From positions 62,001 through 126,000 of the forward strand of contig NZ_QWET01000003.1 in the NCBI RefSeq assembly GCF_003573545.1: DNA of 64,000 bases, in the 5' to 3' direction. Position numbers and translations under genes: made by a program. Shown in pieces: positions 1-8,247 of this stretch (position 1 is the stretch's first letter; each line of letters opens with the position of its first letter). The DNA is from Mariniphaga sediminis. Its GTDB lineage: Bacteria > Bacteroidota > Bacteroidia > Bacteroidales > Prolixibacteraceae. The notes beneath the pieces were generated by a model that was given only the letters and a program-made list of their open reading frames with translations, did no database searches and had not been told where the DNA came from.

Positions 1-37
1 CAATATTTCTAATAATCCTTATTTAAAAGGGGGAAAT

Positions 38-493
38 TTAAAGAACTAAAGCAAGGACAACTGACAAAATACCAAGTATGACTGAGATCAATGCCAAAAC
101 GGTAGATAATCGAAAGGATGGTTCAGGATGATACAACCCTGCAAAAATGGATTTAATCCGCCCCGTTTTAGTTATAGTTAATTTAATTGGTTCATCTATA
201 TCTTCATCTCGATTATTAAGGTCTAACCAGCCTACCCAGTCCAATAAGATTTCTTTATCATTGTTGTTTGAACTTGTCCCTTTAATGTTTGGAGCAAATC
301 TAAGTACCCGGTATATCTTTTTATGGTCACTTTTTATAGTAAACCATTTACCATGATATTCTCGCCGGTCATTTTTATCCTTCATTAAGTTGAACCCAAT
401 AACAAACCATCCAACAGGGACTGGTATCTTTTCTGGTAACTTTCCAAGAGGTTTTCTTACAAAATTTCCTTTTATTTCTATTTTATTGGACAT
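38..493 (-). CDS. Small hypothetical protein with C-terminal membrane anchor
   Basis: I do not recognise a family. The 151-residue product has a soluble, basic and aromatic-rich N-terminal part of about 125 residues, followed by one strongly hydrophobic C-terminal helix (about 128-151, rich in Leu, Val and Ile) that ends the protein. It therefore looks like a tail-anchored membrane protein without an obvious signal peptide. The ATG at 491-493 is the only good start. It is transcribed away from the endonuclease gene to its right and lies in the AT-rich accessory block. Function unknown; moderately sure that it is a real gene. Confidence 0.55.
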   Translation of the reverse strand: MSNKIEIKGNFVRKPLGKLPEKIPVPVGWFVIGFNLMKDKNDRREYHGKWFTIKSDHKKIYRVLRFAPNIKGTSSNNNDKEILLDWVGWLDLNNRDEDIDEPIKLTITKTGRIKSIFAGLYHPEPSFRLSTVLALISVILGILSVVLALVL

Positions 494-562
494 AACGAAG
501 TACTTTTATTCTGGTTTTATAGGATTTTAAACTTACTTAAATCAGTAGGAATTATAGATAAG

Positions 563-1618
563 ATGTTTAATAATTTAAAAATAATATTCTTGTTGTTGCT
601 TATTTCAAGCTACAGCTATTCACAAATCCCCGATGGTTACTACACCACAGTTGACAATTTAATTGGCGAGCAATTAAAATCTGAACTTCACAACATTATC
701 AAAGACCATGTAGAATTTCCATATACATCTTCATCAACCGACACATGGGATATACTAAAAGAAACCGACCGGGACACCACCAATCCCGAAAATGTAATAC
801 TTTTTTATACTGGTTGGTCAGTTAATGCAGCCCAAGAGTACAATGATAATACAGGATGGTCAAGGGAACATGTTTGGGCTAAGTCGCATGGTGATTTTGG
901 AACCACAATGGGTGCAGGAACGGATGTTCATCATCTTAGGCCAGCCGACATCACCGTAAATAGTGCAAGAAACAATAAGGATTTCGATTATGGTGGTTCT
1001 TTGTATGTCGATGGTGATGGTGCAACAGAATGTTATACTGATGCCGATAGTTGGGAACCAAGAGACGCTGTGAAAGGTGATGTCGCTAGGATGCTATTTT
1101 ATATGGCTGTCAGATATGAAGGTGATGGTGATGAACCTGACCTTGAATTGGTGGATACAGTTAATACCTTTGATTTAAATGAATCCGGCAAGGGGTATAT
1201 GGGTAAACTTTCAACCCTTTTAGAATGGAATAAAGAAGATCCGGTTGATAGTTTTGAAATCCATAGAAATGATGTAATATATTCTTACCAAAAGAACAGA
1301 AATCCCTTTATCGACCATCCAGAATTTGTCGATTTGATTTGGGGAGATAATGTAACCGTAGTGGATGTTTTCGATATAAAGGAAATAACTTTATATCCTA
1401 ATCCTGCGTCAGAGTATGTTGTCATAGAAGCACCATTTGAAGGTGATGTTTCCGGGGAAATTTACAATACAAGTGGTGTCTCTGTATTACGTTTCGATTT
1501 GGTAGGGTCATCAAAGAGGATCAATTTAAATGGCTGGTGTAATGGGATTTATTTTCTTAAAATAACAAACGGTGATGTAATTTACCGTAAGAAAATGGTG
1601 GTGTCGAACTTCATGTAA
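563..1618 (+). CDS. Secreted endonuclease I family nuclease with T9SS sorting domain
   Basis: A 351-residue extracellular nuclease of the endonuclease I (EndA/BsnI-like) family, which cleaves DNA or RNA nonspecifically using a metal-bound beta-beta-alpha fold. What is seen: a signal peptide (residues 1-20, ending SYSQ); the hallmark WSREHVWAKSHG at about 113-124 and DVHHLRPAD at about 135-143, which supply the catalytic and metal-binding His and Asn/Asp residues; and a C-terminal type A sorting domain (about 275-351) starting LYPNPAS and ending in a KKMVV-type strand. In Bacteroidota such domains direct export by the type IX system, so the enzyme is predicted at the surface or outside the cell. 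It lies in the accessory block next to an FRG-domain gene. Likely roles are DNA scavenging or competition; this is inference. Confidence 0.9.
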   Translation: MFNNLKIIFLLLLISSYSYSQIPDGYYTTVDNLIGEQLKSELHNIIKDHVEFPYTSSSTDTWDILKETDRDTTNPENVILFYTGWSVNAAQEYNDNTGWSREHVWAKSHGDFGTTMGAGTDVHHLRPADITVNSARNNKDFDYGGSLYVDGDGATECYTDADSWEPRDAVKGDVARMLFYMAVRYEGDGDEPDLELVDTVNTFDLNESGKGYMGKLSTLLEWNKEDPVDSFEIHRNDVIYSYQKNRNPFIDHPEFVDLIWGDNVTVVDVFDIKEITLYPNPASEYVVIEAPFEGDVSGEIYNTSGVSVLRFDLVGSSKRINLNGWCNGIYFLKITNGDVIYRKKMVVSNFM

Positions 1619-1691
1619 ATTACAGGAAGATGTTACCAATTTCTACTCGTACTATTGCAGACCGTATTTTTATACAACCGAAAATTCGATT

Positions 1692-2642
1692 ATGAAATTA
1701 CAAGAATATTCAACGCTTGACGAAAAAGAGGAATTCTTCATTAATGGAAAAACCAAAATTAGCGTCAATATAACTTCAATATTTAAGAAACTTAAAGAAT
1801 TTGAAACAGAAGGAACCAATTTTATATTTCGGGGTTGTGGTGAAGCAAAATATCGAATGTACAATTCTGCACAAAGAGTATACATTACTCAGGAATTGCA
1901 TAAACAGGTTCCACCTGATTCAATTAGCGAGCATTATAATAAATTCGTATCGGAATCAATACAAAGTTGTAAACAATGGAATGATGGAGTTGTGAAACGA
2001 CTATTAGAAGATTCAGGCATAAATGAAAATAATTCTTTGGCATACTTGAGCTATATGCAACATTATGGAGTTCCAACACCATTTTTAGATTTTACTTATA
2101 ATCCTTATGTCGCTTTATATATTGCCATAGACGATATTTCCTTTACTCCGAGTGAGAATGAGATAGATAATTACTTCTCGCTTTACTATACTTATACAGA
2201 TGCAACAGCTTTTAAGATGTGGGAAAATGTTTTTGACAATAGGTTTAACTCGCAAGAAATACCATATGAGCAGGTTGCTGAAAATGAAATGAGCATTATT
2301 TTACCAAGTTCAGAAATATACAAGGTTATCAATAATGTAAATATAATCAATCAAAAAGGTTTGTTTTTATATAATAATCACCCATGGTATCCTCTTGAGC
2401 ATCAGTACAAAGAATTTGCTGCATATGTAAAAAAAGAAATGGGTGAGGAAAAATGGGATATGTTATTACTACATGATACAATTGCAGGGTGTTTTAATAT
2501 TCATAAATCGTTAATTCCTGCTATTAAAAAACAATTAAAAAGTGAAGGGATTGATAAAAAATATGTGTATCCTGATATGAAGGATTTTACTGAGCAAGTG
2601 TCATCCGAAGGTATTCTTAATTGTTTAACCTTGAAAAAGTAG
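1692..2642 (+). CDS. FRG domain-containing protein
   Basis: A 316-residue protein with an FRG domain, named for its conserved FRG motif; here FIFRGCGE lies at about residues 44-51. The second conserved block, YMQHYGVPTPFLDFTYNP at about 121-138, matches the family pattern QH-G-PT-LLD-T-NP. No signal peptide or membrane helix is evident, so it is probably cytoplasmic. FRG proteins are common on mobile and defence-linked islands, but their biochemical activity is not settled. It starts 73 bp after the endonuclease stop and runs the same way, so co-transcription is possible. The location beside other accessory genes suggests island cargo. Confidence 0.85.
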   Translation: MKLQEYSTLDEKEEFFINGKTKISVNITSIFKKLKEFETEGTNFIFRGCGEAKYRMYNSAQRVYITQELHKQVPPDSISEHYNKFVSESIQSCKQWNDGVVKRLLEDSGINENNSLAYLSYMQHYGVPTPFLDFTYNPYVALYIAIDDISFTPSENEIDNYFSLYYTYTDATAFKMWENVFDNRFNSQEIPYEQVAENEMSIILPSSEIYKVINNVNIINQKGLFLYNNHPWYPLEHQYKEFAAYVKKEMGEEKWDMLLLHDTIAGCFNIHKSLIPAIKKQLKSEGIDKKYVYPDMKDFTEQVSSEGILNCLTLKK

Positions 2643-2826
2643 TTGATTTAAACACAATTTAACCCGAAACGATTTTTTAATTTTTCAGCGGCGTCTGTTT
2701 GGAATAAAAAGGGAATAGGTACTGAAAGTTTATTTTGAAAGGTGATATCTTTGATAGGTTGTTTGAATTTGTACTGCCTCGGAATTTCTGAAGATTTTAT
2801 CACAATTCTTATTTTTAAGCCAGTTC

Positions 2827-3993
2827 TTAATCTTTCAACAAATAAAAACTTTGTTTGTGTAAAACGAGTTCATCTCTATCAATTCCATCCAATAGTTCAT
2901 CATATGATTCAATAAATGGATCAAACCAATCCGCTTTTTTTCTAATCCATTCAATTCGTTTTTGGGTTTCATTGCCTAAGTCATTATTTGAAAGAGCTGA
3001 TTGTTCAAGTTTATCGGCAAATCTCCTAATTGCTTGTGCTTTATCGTGTCGCAGAGATAATTTGAATATTTCCTTAAAATCGTCAAGTTCCTTTTCCTTT
3101 TTGTCCTGTATTTCTTTTTCCATTAGCTGTTTTTGTCTTCTTTCTTCCCATTGTTTTTCGTTTTCAATTCGTTCTTCATGATCTTTCCTGCCTCGATACT
3201 CTACACTAGCTAGAATTTTTGAAACTTGTTCTTCGATGGGTATTTTCCCTTCAGTCCATTCTTTTCGAAAGTAAGATTCACCAAGTCTAAATGATAAACG
3301 CCCTGTTGGTTCTAATTGAGATTCTTGTCTGCCATATTCATTAGTAATTTTTATCCTTCTTTCTTTCTCCTGACAAGATATCCGATAGTCTTCACCATAA
3401 ATTGCTAAATGTGCACTTCCGTTTTGATTTATAAAGTGGTGCCCCCTACTTCGTAGTGCCTTTATCATTGTATCCATGAATCGTAGAGCTCTATTAAGTT
3501 GAGACGGGGTCACGTAAATTCCAATGCTCCCTTGATTGTGGTGAATAATACCTTGGCTTTTACGATATACTTCCTTCTTATATAGTCTATCACGAGCGGT
3601 AGCTATTAATGGATCAGGATTAGTCAATCTTTCTGGGACTTTCAAATTGACATTGGAGTCTTCCTCAATTTCCTTTTTAATATTGGAGATTTTCTTCTGT
3701 ATAGACTCTTTCTTTTTTTCATAATCCTCTCTCAATTTAAGGTATACCATATCGTAACCGGAGTATTGAGGTAATGGTACTTTTGTTGGTGGATTGGTGG
3801 TATCTTTCAACTGGATCCAGTATTTTAAGTTTGGCATTGGGATATTCCATTCCTGACATTTTTTAATCAATCCATTTTCAGAAATGTAGTATTTTTTAGC
3901 GATATCACTTTGTCTTTCTGTCCATACCAGTTCATATAATTCGTCTCGTGATATACGAACTTCTTTAACATTATCATAGTCACTTATAGGCAT
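2827..3993 (-). CDS. Mobile-element-type HTH protein with long coiled coil
   Basis: The N-terminal segment (RISRDELYELVW, then an IAKKY-ISENGL-KKC helix-turn-helix-like stretch and NIPMPNLKYW) matches a recurrent N-terminal domain of uncharacterised proteins on mobile elements, in which the typical text is IPRPPRGYW. The rest contains charged coiled-coil segments at about residues 80-105 and 270-310 (KEIQDKKEKE and similar), consistent with oligomerisation. The ATG at 3991-3993 is preferred: the only longer start is a GTG at 4018-4020 that would add nine mostly hydrophobic residues not typical of the family. It is divergent from the excisionase-like gene. DNA binding is inferred; precise function unknown. 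A 57-codon open stretch without a good start overlaps and follows its end (see findings). Confidence 0.7.
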   Translation of the reverse strand: MPISDYDNVKEVRISRDELYELVWTERQSDIAKKYYISENGLIKKCQEWNIPMPNLKYWIQLKDTTNPPTKVPLPQYSGYDMVYLKLREDYEKKKESIQKKISNIKKEIEEDSNVNLKVPERLTNPDPLIATARDRLYKKEVYRKSQGIIHHNQGSIGIYVTPSQLNRALRFMDTMIKALRSRGHHFINQNGSAHLAIYGEDYRISCQEKERRIKITNEYGRQESQLEPTGRLSFRLGESYFRKEWTEGKIPIEEQVSKILASVEYRGRKDHEERIENEKQWEERRQKQLMEKEIQDKKEKELDDFKEIFKLSLRHDKAQAIRRFADKLEQSALSNNDLGNETQKRIEWIRKKADWFDPFIESYDELLDGIDRDELVLHKQSFYLLKD

Positions 3994-4066
3994 ATGAATG
4001 ATTACGAGAAAATGCAACACATGTTTTTAAGAATCGTTGAATAAAACAATCACTAATCAAATAATT

Positions 4067-4417
4067 ATGGAACAGGATACTGATTTTCAGAGATTACTGC
4101 GAGATTTACTGGAACCAATAATTGACGACTGTGTAACTCGTGCATTTAATAAGAACATCAATGAACTCAAATTTGAGAAACCGGAGAATGAAGAAGTGTT
4201 CGACATGAAAGAAGCGATGGAATATCTTAAATTGAAAAAGGGGACAATGTATCGTATGACTATGGATCGTGAAATTCCGCATTATAAAGTTGGGAGAAGA
4301 CTATTTTTCCGCAAAGAAGAATTGGATTCTTGGATAAACAAAGGTAAGGTTAGAACCAATGATGAAATTAATCAAGAGGCTGATGCATACATATTGAAAA
4401 AAGGCAGGAGATATTAA
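4067..4417 (+). CDS. Excisionase-like helix-turn-helix protein
   Basis: A 116-residue protein. The C-terminal half holds an HTH_17/excisionase-type winged helix domain: FDMKEAMEYLKLKKGTMYRM, then REIPHYKVGRRLFFRKEELDSWI, the standard layout of MerR-like Xis proteins that bind or bend DNA at element ends or promoters. The N-terminal 50 residues are acidic and unassigned. The ATG at 4067 is preferred over an in-frame TTG at 4037. It is the last gene before the yifB junction, fitting a recombination directionality factor of the island, but Bacteroidota also use this fold for ordinary regulators. No integrase is visible in the window. Confidence 0.8.
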   Translation: MEQDTDFQRLLRDLLEPIIDDCVTRAFNKNINELKFEKPENEEVFDMKEAMEYLKLKKGTMYRMTMDREIPHYKVGRRLFFRKEELDSWINKGKVRTNDEINQEADAYILKKGRRY

Positions 4418-4771
4418 ATACTGATTGCTTTTTTTCTGTTTACCGAGGAAATAGAATATAATAGATCGTAAGGATTCACAAATTGAAATTAATTGGCAAA
4501 AGGGGACACTTAGAAGTCTTGATTTTAAAGTCAGTCCTTGATTTTAGTAATTTGCACATGTGTCTGAAAAATGATCTAAAAGATCCAGAAATGTGTAGTT
4601 AATTGGCAAATCAATTCTTAGGATGATTGTTTTTTGATTATATTTTTAAATCAGAATTTTCAGTAAAAATTCCTTTGAGTTCTTTGGAAAACTACTTTTA
4701 GAGGATTGGGGAGCCGTATATCGCAATAGCACAACAAATTAGAGATACCCTATATATAACCTATTGTTATT
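4418..4771. other. Noncoding right end of the accessory block, with short direct repeats
   Basis: No gene is evident over about 350 bp. The 12-bp word TTAATTGGCAAA occurs twice in the same orientation, at 4489-4500 and 4599-4610, exactly 110 bp apart. The 10-bp word CTTGATTTTA occurs at 4518-4527 and 4537-4546. Such repeated words near a boundary resemble transposase or recombinase binding sites, which is inference. The yifB reading frame is open only from 4760, after a TAA at 4757-4759, and matches the family only from about 4769-4772, so the element/host junction lies there. Confidence 0.55.
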
Positions 4772-5425
4772 TCTTTGGCGCACAACGGGGTGTTGTTTCT
4801 CGATGAGTTGCCGGAGTTTAAACGCACAGTGCTCGAAGTGATGCGCCAACCACTGGAAGACCGCCTGATTACCATCTCCCGGGCAAAATTTTCGGTGGAG
4901 TACCCCAGTAGTTTTATGTTGGTGGCTTCCATGAATCCCTGTCCGTGCGGCTACTACAACCATCCTTCCAAAGACTGCGTGTGCGCGCCGGGCGTGGTGC
5001 AGAAGTATCTGAACAAGATTTCCGGACCGCTGCTCGACCGCATCGACATTCACCTGGAAGTGGTGCCGGTGCCGTTTAAAAAACTGGCTGAAATGGAGGC
5101 CTCGGAAAATAGCGAAGCAGTCCGTAAGCGAGTGATGGAAGCACGAAAAATACAGGAGAAACGATTTGCTGAATACAAGGGCGTTTATTCGAATGCACAA
5201 ATGAGCTCCAAACACATCCGCAAATATGTGCAACTGGATGAAGCCGGTAATGAACTTATCAAAAATGCCATGGATAAACTGGGGCTTTCGGCCCGTGCCT
5301 ATGATCGTATTCTGAAAGTGGCCCGTACCATTGCCGATTTGGAAAGCGAAGAACAGGTGCAGGCACATCATCTTTCGGAAGCCATCCATTACCGGAGCCT
5401 GGACCGGGATAATTGGGGAGGGTAG
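4772..5425 (+). pseudogene. yifB: YifB/ComM family AAA+ ATPase, 5'-truncated remnant
   Basis: The C-terminal 217 residues of a YifB/ComM (Mg-chelatase-like) AAA+ ATPase, a family normally about 510 residues long; ComM acts as a branch-migration helicase in natural transformation. Seen: SLAHNG followed directly by Walker [11 protein letters not shown], sensor 1 [10 protein letters not shown] with the cysteine cluster CPCG...CVC, the arginine-finger region [10 protein letters not shown], and the C-terminal lid [19 protein letters not shown]. The N-terminal Lon-like domain and Walker A are absent, and upstream DNA is accessory sequence. A TTG at 4775 could serve as a start but would give a protein without Walker A, so I call a remnant. 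It is followed by hairpins and a T-run that could terminate it. Confidence 0.9.
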
Positions 5426-5433
5426 TAGCTTTC

Positions 5434-5479
5434 GTCGTTGCAAACGACTTATAGTTTACTCCTCGTTGCAAACGAGGAG
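5434..5479. repeat. Two REP-like hairpins sharing CGTTGCAAACG
   Basis: Two perfect palindromes share the core CGTTGCAAACG: a 6-bp stem at 5434-5448 and a 9-bp stem at 5459-5479, both with a GCA triloop. The second is followed on the plus strand by a G-run and six T residues (to about 5492), so it may also act as a terminator for yifB. The spacing and shared core suggest a dispersed palindromic repeat family. Confidence 0.6.
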
Positions 5480-5491
5480 CAGGGGGGTTTT

Positions 5492-6433
5492 TTAAAGGGA
5501 AAGTGGAATTCCTTCCGGGCGTTTGTGTTTCCAGCGGCGGTGTGACCACAGGTAAAATTCAGGTTCTTTACCAATAACTTTCTCCATTTTTCTAATATAG
5601 GCACGCAAAATTTCTTTGGAGTCTATTTCCTTCGGGTTTTCAATCAGGAGAATAAAACGGGCCAGGTAACGACCGCGTCCGGTTTTGGTTACATGCTGAA
5701 AGAATACCGGCTGGTTGGTTTTCTCTGCAATTTTTTCGGGTCCTGAAAAAAACGGTGCTTCGCGGTTCAGGAAGACAGTCCAGAATTTTGAGGTGGCAGC
5801 CGGAGTCTGGTCGGCACCCAGCCACAGGGCCGTGGGAATTTTTTCCCGGTGAAAATGTAATGCTACCCGGGCCGATTGATGTACCGGAATACATTTTCCT
5901 CCCCATTTTTCGCGGGAGTGCAGCAGGAATTTTTCCATGGCCTGGTTACCCCGCACCGGGTTGTAAATCATCAGAATCAGGTGCTTTATTTTGGTCTGTG
6001 CAAAACTGCACCATTCCCAGTTGTTGTGGTGCATGGCCAAAACAATAATACTTTTCCCCTTTTGGTAACACTCGTCAATGGTGTCCAAACCTTCAAATGT
6101 AATCCGTTTCTCCATCTGCTTTTCGCTCATACTGTGTAGCTTGATGCTCTCCAGCATCAGATCGGTAAAGTGGCGGAAAAACCGGGCGGCTATTTTTGTT
6201 CGCTCTGTTTCACTCTTTTCAGGGAAAGCATAGTGCAGATTTTCCAGCACTACCTTTTTCCGGTAACCAAAAACGTGGTAGATTAAAAAGTACAGGAAAT
6301 CTGAAATCAGGAAAATAACCGGAAAAGGCAGGAGTGAAAAAAGGAACATAAAACCGGCAAGGAGCCTATTGAGGTTTTTTTTTAAAAAACCTTCGCTGTA
6401 TCGTTTGTCTTTTAATGCCAGATTGTCGTCCAT
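5492..6433 (-). CDS. LpxL/HtrB-type lysophospholipid acyltransferase (second of a tandem pair)
   Basis: A 313-residue member of the bacterial lipid A late acyltransferase family (LpxL/HtrB, LPLAT superfamily), which transfers an acyl chain to a lipid A precursor or related membrane lipid on the inner face of the inner membrane. Seen: an N-terminal membrane segment (about 25-50, ending in a YRKKVVLENL motif), the catalytic HX4E motif in AMHHNNWEW at about 133-141, and the C-terminal YLWSHRRWKHKRP block typical of the family. The neighbour upstream on the same strand is a clear paralogue 32 bp away, so the two form an operon. The exact acceptor cannot be told from sequence. Confidence 0.88.
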   Translation of the reverse strand: MDDNLALKDKRYSEGFLKKNLNRLLAGFMFLFSLLPFPVIFLISDFLYFLIYHVFGYRKKVVLENLHYAFPEKSETERTKIAARFFRHFTDLMLESIKLHSMSEKQMEKRITFEGLDTIDECYQKGKSIIVLAMHHNNWEWCSFAQTKIKHLILMIYNPVRGNQAMEKFLLHSREKWGGKCIPVHQSARVALHFHREKIPTALWLGADQTPAATSKFWTVFLNREAPFFSGPEKIAEKTNQPVFFQHVTKTGRGRYLARFILLIENPKEIDSKEILRAYIRKMEKVIGKEPEFYLWSHRRWKHKRPEGIPLSL

Positions 6434-6465
6434 GATTGGAATAACTCAATAATTGGGATACAAAT

Positions 6466-7359
6466 TTAACCTTTTAGCGGAACATCTGCAGGGCGTTTGT
6501 TTTTCCATCGCTTATGCGACCACAAATAGTATTCGGGCTGCTCCCGGATAGTGGCTTCCATCTTCCGAATGTATGCTTTCATTATTTCCGTTTCACTGAA
6601 TTCCTGAGGGTTTTCAAATAATAGGTCAAATGAAATTTCATAAACGCCTCGTTGTTTCTTTACTGTTTTCTGAAAAAATACAGGATAATTGAAACGGCGT
6701 GAAATGGCAGCAGGGCCAGGGTAAAACATGGTTTCCTGGTTCAAAAAGGTGAGCCAGAACTTGTGAAAGAACGGCGGGGTTTGGTCGCCGGCAAGCCAAA
6801 TGAACACTGGTTCTTTTTCTGTGTTGGCTTTTATTACCCTGCGGAGAACCTGGAAATTGGAGATCATCTCGGCTCCCATTCGTTGGCGGTTTTGATATAC
6901 AAACACATCGTATTGCGGGTTGTGGAGTGGTTTGTAAACTCCCAGGATTTTATGTTTTATAAAAAGGGGAAAACAACTCGCCCATTCCCAGTTGTTGTAA
7001 TGCATGGTGAGTACAACTACACTTTTCCCTTCTTCGAAAAAACGGTTCACCGATTCTGCGTTTTTAACGGTTATTCTTTTTCGAAAATCGGTTTCTTTCA
7101 TTTTGCCAAGTTTGATCACTTCAAGCATTAAGTCGCCGAGATGCTTGTAAAACTTCCTGAAAATGGATTTTAATTCTTTTTCTGATTTCTCGGGGAAAGA
7201 TTTTTTCAGGTTTTCCAACACTACTTTTTTCCGGTAGCCAACCACATAATAAACGATCAGAAAAAATAATCCGGATAAAAAATAGAGTACCGGAAAAGGA
7301 AACCGGGCTACCTGTTTAAGGAAAAAGATACCGATATTTGAAGAAAAGCCCCTGTTCAT
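6466..7359 (-). CDS. LpxL/HtrB-type lysophospholipid acyltransferase (first of a tandem pair)
   Basis: A 297-residue paralogue of the downstream gene. An N-terminal membrane helix (about 15-38) precedes YRKKVVLENLKKSFPEK, the catalytic HX4E motif lies in TMHYNNWEW, and the C terminus has YLWSHKRWKNKRP. The shared order of motifs along the whole length marks a tandem duplication rather than two unrelated members. Two copies would fit sequential addition of two secondary acyl chains, as LpxL and LpxM do in enterobacteria; this division of labour is inference. The gene is divergent from the glycerophosphodiesterase gene, with about 97 bp between the two starts. Confidence 0.88.
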   Translation of the reverse strand: MNRGFSSNIGIFFLKQVARFPFPVLYFLSGLFFLIVYYVVGYRKKVVLENLKKSFPEKSEKELKSIFRKFYKHLGDLMLEVIKLGKMKETDFRKRITVKNAESVNRFFEEGKSVVVLTMHYNNWEWASCFPLFIKHKILGVYKPLHNPQYDVFVYQNRQRMGAEMISNFQVLRRVIKANTEKEPVFIWLAGDQTPPFFHKFWLTFLNQETMFYPGPAAISRRFNYPVFFQKTVKKQRGVYEISFDLLFENPQEFSETEIMKAYIRKMEATIREQPEYYLWSHKRWKNKRPADVPLKG

Positions 7360-7456
7360 AGTAGTTCTAAAAGAGAGGTAAAACTACACTTTTTTCGACC
7401 AAAACAGGTCAAAAAACTATTTTCCTTTTTATCTTCGGCATAAATAATATACTGCT

Positions 7457-8233
7457 ATGAAAACTTACTGGACATTTTTTATGGTTCTTTTTAGTACGGG
7501 GCTGTTTGCCCAGCAAACATTTATTGCCCATCGTGGGGCTTCGTACCTCGCGCCTGAGAATACCGTTGCCTCTGCCAATCTGGCCTGGGAACTGGGTGCC
7601 GATGCTGTGGAAGTGGACATTTACCTTACAAAGGATAACCGGGTGATGGTTATTCATGATAAAGACACAAAAAGGACTGCAGCCTGGAAAAAAAATATGG
7701 TCATTAAAGATTCTCCTGCGCTGGTGCTGCGCGACCTTGATGTAGGAAGCTGGAAAGATGAGAAGTACAAAGGGGAAAAAATTCCGTTTCTTTCTGAAAT
7801 AATTGAAACCGTTCCGGAAGGTAAAAAGCTGGTGGTGGAAATTAAATGTGGAAGTGAGGTAATTCCTCATCTCGAACGAGTGGTTGAAAAGAGCGGGAAG
7901 AAGGATCAGATTATTTTTATCTGTTTTGGTTGGGAAACCATCCTCGACACAAAGAAAGCTTTTCCGGATAATAAATGTTACTGGCTGAGTTCGTCCAAAG
8001 GTGGATTGGAAAAGAAAATTGAACAGGCTGCCGCTGCCGGTTTGGAGGGAGTTAACCTTCATTTTAACATCGTGGATGAAGAGGTTATGGAAGTAGCAAA
8101 AGCAAACAACCTCGAGGTACTGGTATGGACTGTGGATGACCCTGCCGTTGCCCAAAAATTGACGGATTTAGGTGTTGCAGCTATTACAACCAACCGTCCG
8201 CAATGGCTGAAAGAGGAAATGGGGAAACTGTAA
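7457..8233 (+). CDS. Secreted glycerophosphodiester phosphodiesterase
   Basis: A 258-residue GDPD-family enzyme that hydrolyses deacylated phospholipids to glycerol-3-phosphate and an alcohol. It has a signal peptide (residues 1-19, ending LFAQ), so it is predicted periplasmic. The family's active site is intact: AHRGA (His25, Arg26), EVD (Glu52, Asp54) and HD (His67, Asp68), with the later EIK and VWTVD motifs at the expected barrel strands. It stands next to the membrane-lipid acyltransferases but runs in the opposite direction, and converges with the POT transporter. Substrate breadth cannot be read from sequence. Confidence 0.92.
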   Translation: MKTYWTFFMVLFSTGLFAQQTFIAHRGASYLAPENTVASANLAWELGADAVEVDIYLTKDNRVMVIHDKDTKRTAAWKKNMVIKDSPALVLRDLDVGSWKDEKYKGEKIPFLSEIIETVPEGKKLVVEIKCGSEVIPHLERVVEKSGKKDQIIFICFGWETILDTKKAFPDNKCYWLSSSKGGLEKKIEQAAAAGLEGVNLHFNIVDEEVMEVAKANNLEVLVWTVDDPAVAQKLTDLGVAAITTNRPQWLKEEMGKL

Positions 8234-8247
8234 TGTCTGCCGGCAAT

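Noticed and set aside
7409-8155. A 248-codon open frame antisense to the glycerophosphodiesterase gene
   Set aside because: The plus-strand frame has an intact GDPD active site; the antisense frame has no signal of selection.
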